From: UBA1189 sp045647345 | GTDB taxonomy: Bacteria; Bacteroidota; Bacteroidia; Bacteroidales; Bacteroidaceae | DNA: 28,430 nt | Direction: 5' to 3' | Assembly: GCA_045647345.1 (NCBI GenBank) | Contig: JAZRMG010000121.1 | Coordinates: 1-28,430 of the forward strand | Shown here: one piece after another, positions 1 through 10,300 of the stretch | Layout of the letters: each line of letters begins with the position of its first letter | Position numbering within the stretch: position 1 is the stretch's first letter | Program-made: the position numbers and the translations under genes | The notes under the pieces: model-generated | Databases searched by the model: none | What the model saw: only the letters and a program-made list of their open reading frames with translations | Told to the model about the DNA's origin: nothing

Positions 1-2131
1 CGTAGGCACGGAAGAACTCGGTGAGGTCCTCTTGTGCAGCATCGCAACAGTGCTGATAGAAACGAAGGATAGAAGTTTTACCCTGCTGATAGTATCCACC
101 GCTGAGGCGTGTTTCGCGCAACAGCTCGAACAGACGGGGATAGAACTGGGTATTATTTCCTGCACGATGGTAGTAGAGCCACAAACGGTAGTACATCTGT
201 GTCAGTGCCCATATGTTGTTGCCGAAGAAGTCGCCTCCAGCCTTGAAGTTGTCGTACACGTGAGCCAAGTTACCTTCAGTAGCGTTGACGCGTGATGTTC
301 CCATACCCATATACCATACGGCAATGTTGGAGAAGAGGTTGTTAGTAACCTCAGTGAGCCCATTTACGGTGAAGAGCCCCTGGTGCTGGTGACCAATTTC
401 ATGAGCAGGTCCCCATGCAGGGCCGGCTTCGGTAGCAATCTTCACAAGGATATCTGGTGTTGTATTGATGTGGTAACCACAATGATCCCAGCTACCATAC
501 ATATAACCTGTTACTGTACCGAAGGCAACACCACGATTATTGTAATAGTCTCCATAGTTACGGCCTTTACAGAATTCGTCGTAACCCTCATAATCATACA
601 TCTCAGCCTTCTCCTTCCACTCGGCATCGTAGCGGGGATAAAGAGCATTCATTGAGTCTACTACAGCCTTACTCACCTCACCAAGTGTAATCTTTTCAGT
701 CAGTGATATGCGGTCCCAAGCCTCTACGATAGCATTGATGCGCTGATTTTCGGGAAGGCTTGTAGGCAACTCATCGGGGAAGAGACGAGCCAATCCTCTC
801 TCTACCCATGTGTTTGTTTTGCCATCTTTCTCTTCAGTAATCGTTACATCGTTCAATTCAAATTGTAAAATCTGATGACGGCCCACTACAGTGATGTTAT
901 GCAAGTTGGCGCGTTCTTCATAATACATCCAATCAGCATCAGTATCTGCTGTATAGAGAGCATCACCATGAGCATTGTAATAACTATTGATGTAACCACC
1001 TTCAATGTGTACCTTCAGATCGTCGTATTCGCTTAACTTGTGGGGAAACTTGTGATTTTCTTTATCGTAAGTGTGTACTAAGTAATTGATGTATAGTGCG
1101 CTGCCGTCATTGCCAAGCGGGATGAGGTTCAGACCTTGATTCAAACGCATGCCATTAGGGTATCCGTTGTTGTAATTAGGCATTTTGGTGTGACCAACGA
1201 GCCATGTAGCCCACAATTCTGCACCTTCTTTTACCTCACCCTCTACCATGACATAGAGAACTTCGCGCTTGTTGGCATAGAGGCCGGTAGGGTTATCCAT
1301 GTTGGTGTGTGCATTATGGCCGAACCATTCGGTAATCTCACCAGCGATGCTGTGAGGCTCGATCAACTGTACGCGGAACTTCTTAGCATAATCGCTGCTC
1401 CATCCAGGTTTGTTAGACTTTTCGTTATCCTCACTCCAATCACCGCTTTTCACCTTTGCAGCCATGGCTACCAATGCTTCAGGCAACTTCCCTTCCAAAG
1501 CAGTCTTGATTTCTTCAACGCTCATAGCTGCATATTTTGTACTCAGTATGGTACAAGCTGGGTCTTCGAATACTTCATTCAATACTGCTTGATAGCCTTC
1601 CAATTTGTTTCCGCCTGTGAGACGTTCAAACTCAGTACGTGCTGCAGTGATGTCTGCGTCAGAAAGATCTACGCTGACGAATCTCCACTCTGATGGGTCG
1701 CATGCAACCCATCTTACAACATTGCCATTGGCTCCCTTGCTGTGTAAGCCTTGCTGTCCCAATGTGGAATCCCAAATATTGTAAGCATTTGCATTCTTTG
1801 CAGATACAATGTTAAATGTCTTTGCAGTTGCATCGGTCCAATAGTTGACTTCTGTACCAGTGTTACCTGTTTGTATATAGGCTCCTGTGAATACGTTTTG
1901 TAAACTATATCCACTGCCCAACTTTTTCAGAATCCAAAGTTGTTCGTAATCGTCGTTATCACCGATGGTGGACGTACAGTGAAGTGTATGGTTTACAAAA
2001 TCCTCCATCAATGCTGCATTATATCCTACATTGATGATTCGGAATACGCCCTCAGAGGGAGCCACATACTGCGCATGGGCAAATACCATGCACAACACAG
2101 ATAAAATAAAGAGTTGAAATCTTTTCTTCAT
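1..2131 (-). CDS. Secreted M60-like (mucin-type) zinc metallopeptidase, C-terminus cut by window edge
   Basis: I translated this frame by hand from the ATG at 2131. It stays open to the left edge, so about 710 residues are visible and the C-terminus is missing. It begins MKKRFQLFILSVLCMVFAHA, a clear Sec signal peptide. The next ~130 residues (GVFRIINVGY..., ...WRFVSV) look like a beta-trefoil/ricin-like carbohydrate-binding fold. The catalytic signature HEIGH is at residues 577-581 (bases 389-403), within GPAHEIGHQHQG, and a Glu follows 12 residues after the second His (NGLTE). This matches the HExxHx(8,28)E motif of M60-like/enhancin peptidases (PF13402), a family known to cleave mucin-type glycoproteins in gut Bacteroidetes. 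A secreted or surface role in mucin breakdown is inferred. The gene is divergent from metF and has its own -7 box at 2193-2200. The family call is firm; the substrate is inference. Confidence 0.88.
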   Translation of the reverse strand, partial: MKKRFQLFILSVLCMVFAHAQYVAPSEGVFRIINVGYNAALMEDFVNHTLHCTSTIGDNDDYEQLWILKKLGSGYSLQNVFTGAYIQTGNTGTEVNYWTDATAKTFNIVSAKNANAYNIWDSTLGQQGLHSKGANGNVVRWVACDPSEWRFVSVDLSDADITAARTEFERLTGGNKLEGYQAVLNEVFEDPACTILSTKYAAMSVEEIKTALEGKLPEALVAMAAKVKSGDWSEDNEKSNKPGWSSDYAKKFRVQLIEPHSIAGEITEWFGHNAHTNMDNPTGLYANKREVLYVMVEGEVKEGAELWATWLVGHTKMPNYNNGYPNGMRLNQGLNLIPLGNDGSALYINYLVHTYDKENHKFPHKLSEYDDLKVHIEGGYINSYYNAHGDALYTADTDADWMYYEERANLHNITVVGRHQILQFELNDVTITEEKDGKTNTWVERGLARLFPDELPTSLPENQRINAIVEAWDRISLTEKITLGEVSKAVVDSMNALYPRYDAEWKEKAEMYDYEGYDEFCKGRNYGDYYNNRGVAFGTVTGYMYGSWDHCGYHINTTPDILVKIATEAGPAWGPAHEIGHQHQGLFTVNGLTEVTNNLFSNIAVWYMGMGTSRVNATEGNLAHVYDNFKAGGDFFGNNIWALTQMYYRLWLYYHRAGNNTQFYPRLFELLRETRLSGGYYQQGKTSILRFYQHCCDAAQEDLTEFFRAY

Positions 2132-2192
2132 ACGTTTATCATGATAAATAAATTGGTTAATAATCTTTTTTGTCTAATATGCATTATCGGAA

Positions 2193-2200
2193 CAAAGGTA
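2193..2200 (-). promoter_or_regulatory. Candidate -7 box (TAnnTTTG) for the M60-like peptidase gene
   Basis: The minus strand reads TACCTTTG here, matching the Bacteroidetes primary sigma factor -7 consensus TAnnTTTG. It lies about 60 bases upstream of the ATG at 2131 and predicts a leader of roughly 55 nt. No convincing TTTG -33 element is present, so this rests on the -7 box and its position. Confidence 0.5.
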
Positions 2201-2314
2201 ATTCTTTTTTTTTATATGACAACCAATAAACACATTTATTAACATGGAGGATGGATAATGAGGCTGCCAAAGAAAAAGTTTGTTTATTTTTTCCCTATTT
2301 CATGTACTTTTTTA

Positions 2315-2322
2315 TATCTTTG
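2315..2322 (+). promoter_or_regulatory. Candidate -7 box (TAnnTTTG) for metF, decides the metF start
   Basis: TATCTTTG matches TAnnTTTG exactly. Transcription would begin near 2328-2330, only about 15 nt before the ATG at 2344. The upstream in-frame ATG at 2251 would then lie outside the transcript. The short leader also leaves no room for a SAM or folate riboswitch. The -33 element is not obvious. Confidence 0.55.
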
Positions 2323-2343
2323 CCTCTTCATATGAACACGAGT

Positions 2344-3297
2344 ATGCACGCAATAGACTCTATCATCAATAATATGTACACAGCCTTCTCCTTCGAGGTG
2401 TTACCCCCACTCAAGGGGACAGGTATCGACAGCCTATTCCACACCATCGATGAGTTGCGCGAGTTTGACCCTAAATACATTAACATCACTACACATCGTA
2501 GCGAATACATCTACCAAGAGTCGCCCGAAGGGGTCTTCCACAAGGTGTCACTCCGTCGCCGCCCTGGCACGGTAGCAGTAGCCGCAGCTATCAAGAACCG
2601 CTACGATATCACCGTAGTACCCCATATTCTCTGTAGTGGTTTCACCCGCGAGGAGACTGAGTATGTGCTGCTTGATTTGCAGTTTCTCGGTATCACCGAC
2701 TTGCTGCTTTTGCGCGGTGACAAAGCCAAGCATGAAGGTGTGTTCACCCCAACACCCAACGGCTATAGCCATGCCATAGAGTTGCAGGCGCAGGTCAATC
2801 GCTTCAATGAAGGTTTCTTTTGCGACGGATCACCCATCAAGGAGCCTGGTCGCCCCTTCTCATATGGTGTCGCCTGCTATCCAGAGAAACATGACGAGTC
2901 GCCCAATATGGAGATGGATCTCTACTGGTTGAAAGAGAAGGTCAAGGCCGGTGCCCAATATGCAGTAACGCAATTGTTTTACGACAATGATAAGTTCTTC
3001 CGTTTTGTAGAGCGTGCCCGTGCTGAGGGTATCACCGTTCCTATCATTCCAGGCATCAAACCGCTGAAGACTGCTCGCCAGCTTAGCATCATTCCCAAGA
3101 CCTTCAAGGTAGACATTCCGCAGGCGCTTGCAGCAGAGGTGCTCAAGTGCAAGAACGACGAGGAGGTGCGCCAGGTGGGCGTTGAGTGGTGTATAGCCCA
3201 ATGTCGCGAACTCATCGCGCATGGCGTTCCCAGCATACACTTCTATGCCATGGCCGCCACCGATAGCGTAAAGCAAGTGGCCAAGGCAATCTATTGA
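2344..3297 (+). CDS. metF: Methylenetetrahydrofolate reductase MetF
   Basis: This flavoprotein reduces 5,10-methylene-THF to 5-methyl-THF, the methyl donor for methionine synthesis. The cytosolic protein shows the family landmarks in order: TAFSFEVLPPLKG near the N-terminus (the FE..PP motif carries the catalytic Glu), ITTHRSEYIY, RRPGTVAVAAAI, LQFLGITDLLLLRGD, PFSYGVACYPEKH, AVTQLFYDN and PIIPGIKPL. The frame is open from an ATG at 2251, but those extra residues (FFPYFMYFFISLPLH) have no place in the family and lie upstream of the -7 box at 2315-2322. From the ATG at 2344 the protein begins MHAIDSIINNMYTAFSFE and matches Bacteroides MetF proteins in register, giving 317 aa. The ATG at 2332 is a second choice. 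The gene stands alone and ends 7 bp from the convergent TPR gene. Confidence 0.95.
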   Translation: MHAIDSIINNMYTAFSFEVLPPLKGTGIDSLFHTIDELREFDPKYINITTHRSEYIYQESPEGVFHKVSLRRRPGTVAVAAAIKNRYDITVVPHILCSGFTREETEYVLLDLQFLGITDLLLLRGDKAKHEGVFTPTPNGYSHAIELQAQVNRFNEGFFCDGSPIKEPGRPFSYGVACYPEKHDESPNMEMDLYWLKEKVKAGAQYAVTQLFYDNDKFFRFVERARAEGITVPIIPGIKPLKTARQLSIIPKTFKVDIPQALAAEVLKCKNDEEVRQVGVEWCIAQCRELIAHGVPSIHFYAMAATDSVKQVAKAIY

Positions 3298-3304
3298 TCA
3301 GGAC

Positions 3305-5521
3305 TTATCGTTTTGTCTTGTGATAAGCATCGTATAGATAGGTCAGTTCTTCTTGATGGGCTCCGATTGAACGTAATAGTCGGATGTCAGAATATACTTC
3401 CTCTGCAAATGTAGGGTTGTATCCCTCCTCATCGTATGATTCTTGGGTATGAAGCTCCTCGGCTCGGCTCATGCAGCGGAAACAATCGTTGCGTAGGCCT
3501 TGTAACCAATAGTTATAGGCTGCATGCTTCCAATCGGTAGAGGTTAGCTCTTGGGCATGGTGAGTTATCATACGCTCGTAGTACTTGTTGGCTTGTGTGT
3601 TTTGTTCGCTCATGAAACAGCATTCTGCCAACAGACGAAGTGATTTTAGTGATTCGGGATGATGATAGTCAATCTTGTGTAGTCGGGGCAAAGCTTCCTC
3701 GTATTCTCCCTGTTCATAGAGCAGCTCGGCAACGTGGAAGGTGAGACTGAGATTGTCGGGTTTCATAGTCTCGGCTATCTCATAGTACTCGAGCGCTTTG
3801 TCGTAGTGGTTTATGGCGCGATAACACTGCGCAAGGTGATGGATGGTCCAGTAGCTGTCGGGTTTCATCAAGTCTGCCTTGGTGTATGCTTCGATGGCAT
3901 CAGTGTACATCTTCATTTTTTGGTAGCATAGTCCAAGTTGCTGTAGCTGTGTGGCTTCCATACAGTTGGGGTGGTTCCCCTCAAGGTGGATGAAGTATTC
4001 GATGGCTCGGAGGTAACGTTTTTGCTTGATGTTTAGTCCGATAAATTTGAACGAATGTTCGGGCTCTGTGATGAGGCTATAGAGCGGATTCGTATGTGTT
4101 GGCCCCAATACGATGTGGTTGAATGGGTTGTCGAACTCTTGTGCATTGGTAAAGAGTTTGAAGAAACGGTAGAGATTTTGTACATACTGTCGTAGAATGC
4201 TCTGCGTGGTCTGTTTGCTCAGACGCTTTAGATCGGGGATATCGGCGTTCTCCTTGATTGCGCGGTTTTGTTCTTCGAGCTGGCTCATCATCGCTTCACG
4301 TTGCATTTGCGGAATCTCACGTATGGCGTAGCAAAAGGAGTATTTATCCGAGTCGCACAGATAGTTCGACTGTAGTATCGTGTTGGCAATGGGGTTGCTT
4401 GAGCTGTTGGGACTGCCAATAATATCAAGTATGTCGGATTGCCATGCATCGAAGGGACGGAACCAATTACTGATGGAGTAGAAGAAGGGATAACGCTTCA
4501 GTTGTGAGAAGGTACTCATGTTTACATCTACACCTTCCATTTGCCATTCAGTTATCTCGCGCATACTCTCTTCCAGTCCGCTATCGTGCATCCATTGTTC
4601 CCAGTCGGGATTGATGTCATCGGAATTCAGATCTTCGGTATTTATGTTGGGCATGCGGCGAAACTTAGGGTTCTTCATCAGCTCAGGAATAATCTCTTCG
4701 CGCATCTTGCGGCCTACCTCCTCGGTATCGGTACTTCGGATAAACTGTAAGATGACTTCGCATACCTGATTGCTGAATATGGGATCTTCGCTCAGCAAGT
4801 CGATTCTTGCCTTGGCTTCATTGTAGTGACCTATGCGTTCGCTCCAACAATAACAAGTAATAACGATGCCGACCAAAGCGCGTGTGCTCACCATGGTTTC
4901 GGGGTGATAGTAGGCATCGCATAGGAAGAGTAACTTCAAAGGATCGAACATGCGTAATATGCTCATCGTGACGGCACTGACAATGGTGCATTGGTCGTCC
5001 CGCGTGATAGTGGGTGACAATAATAGTCCATCAGCTTCAGAGGCTGTAGCGGTATCCCACATGTTCTGTGTCCAGAGATCGGTGAAGAGTGCTGCCAATT
5101 GTTTGTCGTGTGTAGTGGTTAGCTGTTTCAGCTCCTCTGGAGTGTTTTGGCTACGTATCCCTTCGGCGAAAGCCTCGAGCTGTAGACGATAGGTGTGGAG
5201 TGAATCACGTCGTGCTGTGCGTTGTTGTGTGGTGTAGTAGGGCATTTCTTTGGCACCGCGTGAAGCAATGATACAGCGGTCGCTCAATTGCAAAGCACGT
5301 CCTACAAGCTGCTGATATACATGGTCGCGTTCGGGGTCAGTGACACCTTGTTTGAAATAGTCGATTAGCGTATCGTATGTAGCGATGATATTGCTCAGTT
5401 CATACTCAAGCTCGGTAAGCCGTGCCTCGCGAATCTCTTTAGCGAGGTCCTCCAAAAAAAGGTAGAATTGCTTTTTCCTTATATAGCCAATTCTTTGGCT
5501 TGACAAACGGTCTATGTTCAC
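3305..5521 (-). CDS. Large TPR-repeat protein of unknown function
   Basis: The protein has 738 residues, with no signal peptide and no membrane segment, so a cytosolic location is likely. Roughly residues 520-650 hold several consecutive tetratricopeptide repeats, for example LGLCYQKMKMYTDAIEAYTKAD, HLAQCYRAINHYDKALEYYE and VAELLYEQGEYEEALPRL. The first ~480 residues are polar and alpha-helical, with no motif I can name. TPRs normally scaffold protein-protein contacts; no enzyme domain is visible. It lies 194 bp downstream of nhaA on the same strand with no clear promoter of its own, so cotranscription with nhaA is possible. Its 3' end faces metF across 7 bp. The ORF is long and has normal codon use, so it is a real gene, but its function is unknown. 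Confidence 0.8.
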   Translation of the reverse strand: MNIDRLSSQRIGYIRKKQFYLFLEDLAKEIREARLTELEYELSNIIATYDTLIDYFKQGVTDPERDHVYQQLVGRALQLSDRCIIASRGAKEMPYYTTQQRTARRDSLHTYRLQLEAFAEGIRSQNTPEELKQLTTTHDKQLAALFTDLWTQNMWDTATASEADGLLLSPTITRDDQCTIVSAVTMSILRMFDPLKLLFLCDAYYHPETMVSTRALVGIVITCYCWSERIGHYNEAKARIDLLSEDPIFSNQVCEVILQFIRSTDTEEVGRKMREEIIPELMKNPKFRRMPNINTEDLNSDDINPDWEQWMHDSGLEESMREITEWQMEGVDVNMSTFSQLKRYPFFYSISNWFRPFDAWQSDILDIIGSPNSSSNPIANTILQSNYLCDSDKYSFCYAIREIPQMQREAMMSQLEEQNRAIKENADIPDLKRLSKQTTQSILRQYVQNLYRFFKLFTNAQEFDNPFNHIVLGPTHTNPLYSLITEPEHSFKFIGLNIKQKRYLRAIEYFIHLEGNHPNCMEATQLQQLGLCYQKMKMYTDAIEAYTKADLMKPDSYWTIHHLAQCYRAINHYDKALEYYEIAETMKPDNLSLTFHVAELLYEQGEYEEALPRLHKIDYHHPESLKSLRLLAECCFMSEQNTQANKYYERMITHHAQELTSTDWKHAAYNYWLQGLRNDCFRCMSRAEELHTQESYDEEGYNPTFAEEVYSDIRLLRSIGAHQEELTYLYDAYHKTKR

Positions 5522-5715
5522 GATGTCTTTAATTTTGCATTCTTAGAATTCGGAAGTAGGAATATTATAAGAACATCCCTGCTGATACTATATTCTTCAA
5601 CATGAAGCGTATGAGTATGTTCTATTCTCCTCCGTTTTTCTTACAGAAAAGGACATTCGATATTGTCGTCTTCCTATAAGTGGTGATGGAATAGTGTGAG
5701 TATTTATACTTCGCG

Positions 5716-7092
5716 TTATTTTCTGCGTGGCAACGTCTTGTTCAATAAGTAGCAGCCGAGCAGAGCCGATATAATCGAACCGCATAGTACGCCCAGTTTG
5801 GCTTGAGGCAGCAGATGGGCATACGACGCATCGAGTCCTGCATAAGACAACTCGGAGATAAACATGGATACGGTAAATCCGATGCCACACACTACGCATA
5901 CGCTTGCGAAACTTTTCCATGTAGCGCCTGTAGGCAGGTAAACAATGCCTGTGCGTACGGCAAGCCATGAAAAAGAGAATACTCCCAGAAACTTTCCAAC
6001 TACGAGTCCTAACATCACTGCCAGACTTACTCCAGAAAACACATCGCTCATACTCATCGGCGAGAGGTCAATGCCGGCATTGGCAAAAGCAAAAAGTGGC
6101 AACACGACATAATTGATGGGTGTGTGCAGACGGTCTTCCAGGTCTTGCAAGGGGCTAATCATGTGGTCGGCAGCAGACTCGATACTTTTCAGTGTGTGTA
6201 TTTGTTCGTTGGTGAGTACGATGGTGTTGTGTCGTTTGCCGACTTCGATGACGGGGAACTTATTAACATTGCTGCGTATACGTTCAAGGTAATATCCTGT
6301 ACTTTTTTTCAGTGTGCCAGGAATGCAGAATGCAACAATGACTCCAGCGATAGTTGCGTGGATACCAGAATTGAGCATTAGATACCATAATACGAGTCCG
6401 ATAGCTACATAGAATACCTTAGCGCATACATTCTTTATATTACCAATAACCATTATGGCCACACACAAGGCTGAAAACCCGAGGTAGAGTAAGTTGATAT
6501 CTGAAGAATAGAAAATCGCTATGGCAATGATGCCTCCGAGATCATCGGCTACGGCAAGTGCGGCAAGAAACATTTTCATTCCGAAGGGGACACGCGTCTT
6601 GAATACGGCTAATATACCCAACGAGAAAGCAATGTCAGTAGCCATGGGTATAGCTACACCACGTTGCATGGAAGCGTCGGCTGGACAAACGAGAAAGAAA
6701 ATAAGTACTGGCACAAGCATGCCACCACATGCTCCGATGACGGGAAGTAGCGCTTTCTCGCGTGACGAAAGTTCACCTACCTTGATTTCGCGCTTTATCT
6801 CTAATCCTACCGATAGGAAGAATATGGCCATGAGGAAATCATTGATCATCTGTCCTAAAGTAATGGCATCTCCGTGGTGACTGAAGAAGTTGAATCCGCC
6901 AACAGCGAAACTTACTTCTTGTAGCCATAGTGAGGTATACCATTCCTTGAGTCCTGGCACATTGGCACATATCAATGCTGCTATGGTAAAGAAAATCAAC
7001 ACCACACTGGAGTTGATATACATGCGGAGCTTGCTTTTAAAACTATAGTTCAGAGTTCCACCTTTAGTTGTTTGTTGTGCATTATTAGACAT
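5716..7092 (-). CDS. nhaA: Na+/H+ antiporter NhaA
   Basis: This inner-membrane antiporter exports Na+ in exchange for H+, maintaining pH and sodium balance. The 458-aa protein carries the NhaA core: INDFLMAIFFLSVGLEIKRE (~83-102), IPMATDIAFSLGILAVF with Asp153 (corresponding to E. coli Asp133), and FLAALAVADDLGGIIAIAIFY with the Asp183-Asp184 pair (corresponding to E. coli Asp163-Asp164, the ion-binding site). About a dozen hydrophobic segments follow, including INYVVLPLFAFANAGI and GIGFTVSMFISELSY. It is longer than the E. coli protein (388 aa), with a short polar N-terminus and a charged insert around residues 265-310 (RSNVNKF...LEDRL), as in many Bacteroidetes NhaA proteins. A -7 box precedes it at 7136-7143; the TPR gene follows. 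Confidence 0.95.
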   Translation of the reverse strand: MSNNAQQTTKGGTLNYSFKSKLRMYINSSVVLIFFTIAALICANVPGLKEWYTSLWLQEVSFAVGGFNFFSHHGDAITLGQMINDFLMAIFFLSVGLEIKREIKVGELSSREKALLPVIGACGGMLVPVLIFFLVCPADASMQRGVAIPMATDIAFSLGILAVFKTRVPFGMKMFLAALAVADDLGGIIAIAIFYSSDINLLYLGFSALCVAIMVIGNIKNVCAKVFYVAIGLVLWYLMLNSGIHATIAGVIVAFCIPGTLKKSTGYYLERIRSNVNKFPVIEVGKRHNTIVLTNEQIHTLKSIESAADHMISPLQDLEDRLHTPINYVVLPLFAFANAGIDLSPMSMSDVFSGVSLAVMLGLVVGKFLGVFSFSWLAVRTGIVYLPTGATWKSFASVCVVCGIGFTVSMFISELSYAGLDASYAHLLPQAKLGVLCGSIISALLGCYLLNKTLPRRK

Positions 7093-7135
7093 ACCATTTA
7101 GTGTTTAGTCCTATATGTGTTTATTGAAGAATGTG

Positions 7136-7143
7136 CAAAATTA
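7136..7143 (-). promoter_or_regulatory. Candidate -7 box (TAnnTTTG) for nhaA
   Basis: The minus strand reads TAATTTTG, an exact match to TAnnTTTG, 44 bases upstream of the nhaA ATG. It predicts a leader of about 37 nt. A weak TTTCG sits near the expected -33 position. Confidence 0.55.
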
Positions 7144-7281
7144 CAGTTTATATTTTATTCGAAAGACTTTTTTAGGATAAATTGTTCAATCCTTTTCATT
7201 GATTCTTTTTTTCAACTTCTGCTGTTGTGCTAACCTGCTTTTTTGTAATGTGTGAAATGCACAAATCTGTCCTTACATTAG

Positions 7282-7317
7282 AATCCCCAGTTCCACATGT
7301 ATGTAGAACCGGGGATT
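7282..7317 (-). terminator. Hairpin downstream of the GH95 gene, probable terminator
   Basis: The arms at 7282-7293 (AATCCCCAGTTC) and 7306-7317 (GAACCGGGGATT) form a 12-bp stem with one mismatch and a 12-nt loop. It lies 35 bases beyond the GH95 stop codon. There is no U-run after the stem on the minus strand, so it may act as a 3'-end stabiliser rather than a classical intrinsic terminator. Confidence 0.5.
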
Positions 7318-7351
7318 TCGATATCTTTGTTTTAGGTTGAAACGACTACTT

Positions 7352-10300
7352 TTATTTATTCAGTACCTTCTTCCCATCAACTATATATACAGTCTCTGAT
7401 TGCATGTCACTTATTGAACGACCATCTAGACCATATATTTTTGCGCTTTTTTTTTCAGCCTTCTGTGTGGCTATTTGTGTGCCTTGAGCGGTAAAGTCAA
7501 TCTCTACGATACTACCCTTTTTGCAAGGAATAGTGGCAATATCATGCTCGTCAACCCAGAAACCTACTTCAACGCCATCGACAGAAACCTTCACGGTAGA
7601 AATCTTGTTGGCACCACGAGCGCAACGAACGCGGAGTTCGGCTCCAGCATTGCTGACGATAGTAGCCTTTTGTACCTTACCATCGGTCCAATTGAAGTCT
7701 ACAGTAAAGTTACCCATAGCCTTCATGCCAGTAACCTTACCAGTCTTGTCCCATACAGAGGGCATTGCGGGTAGGATATTGATATATCCGTGTGCGCTTT
7801 GCATGAGCATCTCTGCTATACCTGAGCAAACGCCGAAGTTACCGTCAATCTGGAAGGGGGCATGCGAGTCGAAGAGGTTGTAGTAGATACCACCTTGTCC
7901 CTGGTCTGTACCATAAGTAGTAGAGTGCTTCAATGCATTTTTGATAATGATGTGAGCGTGATCACCATCCTGAGCGCGAGCCCAAAGGTTTACCTTCCAA
8001 CCCATTGACCAACCGGTAGCTGCGTCGCCACGATGCTTGAGGGCATTTACGGCAGGTGTGAAATATTCACTCTCAGGAGTAATCTGGTCCATGGGGAAGA
8101 GTGCCATCAAATGTGAGATATGGCGGTGGCCTCTTTCACCTACACTGTAGGGAGAGTATTTCCATTCACGAAGGAGTGTTTCACCTTTCTTTACGCCATT
8201 GAAGGTTTGGCCCCATGCACCATCATATACCTCGGTGTGCAGACCCTTATCTGTTTTCTCAAGATAGAGGTTTAGCTTTTTAATATCAGCTTCGGTAAGC
8301 CCAAGTTCATCAGCACCAAGTATTTCGATTGCTTCGCTGATGTTTTCGAACAAATAGCTGATCATTTGCTGTGCATGAGCAGTACCATCTTCCTTCTCGT
8401 TGCCATGCTGCTCGGCGCTGAACTCGTCGGGAGCTACATAGGTGCCATCCTTCTTTACACGGTCCTCAATCAGACGGTGGAACCAGAACTCTGCACAACT
8501 CCACATTACAGGGAAAGCCTTTTTCAAGAATTCCTTGTCTTGTGTATATCTCCAGTGTGTCCACAAGTGACTGGTATACCATACGTTGGCTACGAGATAG
8601 TTGCTTCCCCATGTACTCATACTATTGTAGAGTGATGATTCTGTAAGTACGCTCCAACCATGGCCGCCATTATACTGCTGACCAACCTTCTTCCATCCTT
8701 CGCTCTGAGCACCGCGGATGATGAAGTTTACGAAAGGCTTATGCAAGTCAGAAAGATTGGTGATCTCTGTGGGCCAATAGTTCATCTGGATGTTGATGTT
8801 GGTGTGGATGTCAGAGTTCCAAGGTGAGTCTACACCACGGTCATTCCAGATACCTTGCAGGTTGTTGGGCGCTGCGATGGGCTTGCGGTTAGAGCTGATG
8901 GCCAAGTAACGTCCATAGTGGAAGTAGAGTTGCTCAAGGAACAGATGGTCATTTTGTCTGCTATTAGCATTGCTGTTGTTCGGATAGTAGTTGTCTACCA
9001 AAGTCTTGGTGTCTACAGCAGGAGTTGCAAGACCGAGATCAAAGGTCATACGCTTGGTGATGGCGGTGAAGTCTGCTACGTGTGCCTCCTCTACAGCATC
9101 ATATTCCTTAGCAGCTACGGCTTCAAGTTCTGTCTTTACGCGGCTGTTAATGTCTGCGGCAGTTTCTGTCGTAAAGTAGTTGTTGAGTACCTCCATGTTG
9201 CCATTGAAGTTGGTTGCTCCCTTGAGGTAGAATGTGACTTCAGTTGCATTCTTCACACTGATACCATTGTTTGATGTTGTTATGGTAGCGCCCTCATCGG
9301 CAACAATGTGCAAGCGAGCTGCATACTCTACTGTCATTTTTCCAGAGAATGAGGCCGTATTACCTTCGTATGTCACTTTGCTGGCGTTGATGCCTGATCC
9401 TGGTTCAAGGCTGAATAAAAGGCTCATCTTGTCGTCACCTTCACTCTTGTATTGGCCTACAATGACAGAGTCGGGAGCTGAACTGAAGTACTTGCGTGTT
9501 TGCTTGGTGCCATTAGCGTTCTTGAACTCTACACCAGCGATACCCTCCTCTATGTCGAGGTAGCGCACATAGTCGGTCACACCATTGTCCCAGATGCTGT
9601 TGTCCTTGTTGGCGATAATGAGCGAACCGAAGTTCATGAAGGTACGGTTACCACCGCCAGCGCCTACAGTGTTGGCAGGACCACTCCAGAGAGTCTTCTC
9701 GTTGAATTGGAGCTCCTCGTGAGCTACGCCACCGAATACCATGCAGCCGAGTTCACCATTACCCAAGGGGAGTGCATACTCCATCCAGGGGTAGCTTACA
9801 CCTGTAGCTTCAGCTGAGGTCTTATACCACAAGGTGTTGGGATTTTTTGGTTGGTAGGTGTCAATGCCCTTAATGTCTGTGATCTCGTGAATGTATTCGT
9901 CGGGATAGCTCACGTAGTCAGCCTCTTCGAGGTAGAACTTACTACCCGTGTCATCGCCAGTTGCTGCGCTGCTGTTCCAAAGAGCGAGGAAGTTGCCACG
10001 CTTGTTCCAGTATCCGTTTGCAGTACCTTTCACCTTAATTCGGCCATCTGTGCCATCAAACTTAATGTTGCCATCAAATGTGGTTGAGTATGTAGCATCT
10101 TGTGTGGTTGAATTAGCCGTTACCATTGATGCACGTGCATTTCCACCATCACCGCCAATATCTTTCATACCTATAACCTTTGATAAACCGGTCGAGTAGT
10201 TATAGATTTTATATCCACCGTCATTTGCGGGAACGAAAGCCCAAAGTCCTTTATTGTCCTTAGGAGCATCGGTCTTGGTGAGCAACAAGTTACCGCCATC

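Noticed and set aside
2251..2343. Upstream in-frame extension of metF
   Set aside because: The extra residues are hydrophobic and foreign to MetF, and the candidate -7 box lies within this stretch.
3304..3327. CTTATC...GATAAG inverted repeat at the convergent metF/TPR ends as a shared terminator
   Set aside because: It has only six A/T-rich pairs with a 12-nt loop, lies inside the TPR coding end and has no U-run; too weak to call.
5597..5968. 123-residue minus-strand open frame overlapping the end of nhaA
   Set aside because: It lies mostly inside nhaA in another frame, is rich in Arg/His/Cys as shadow frames are, and has no domain or signal.
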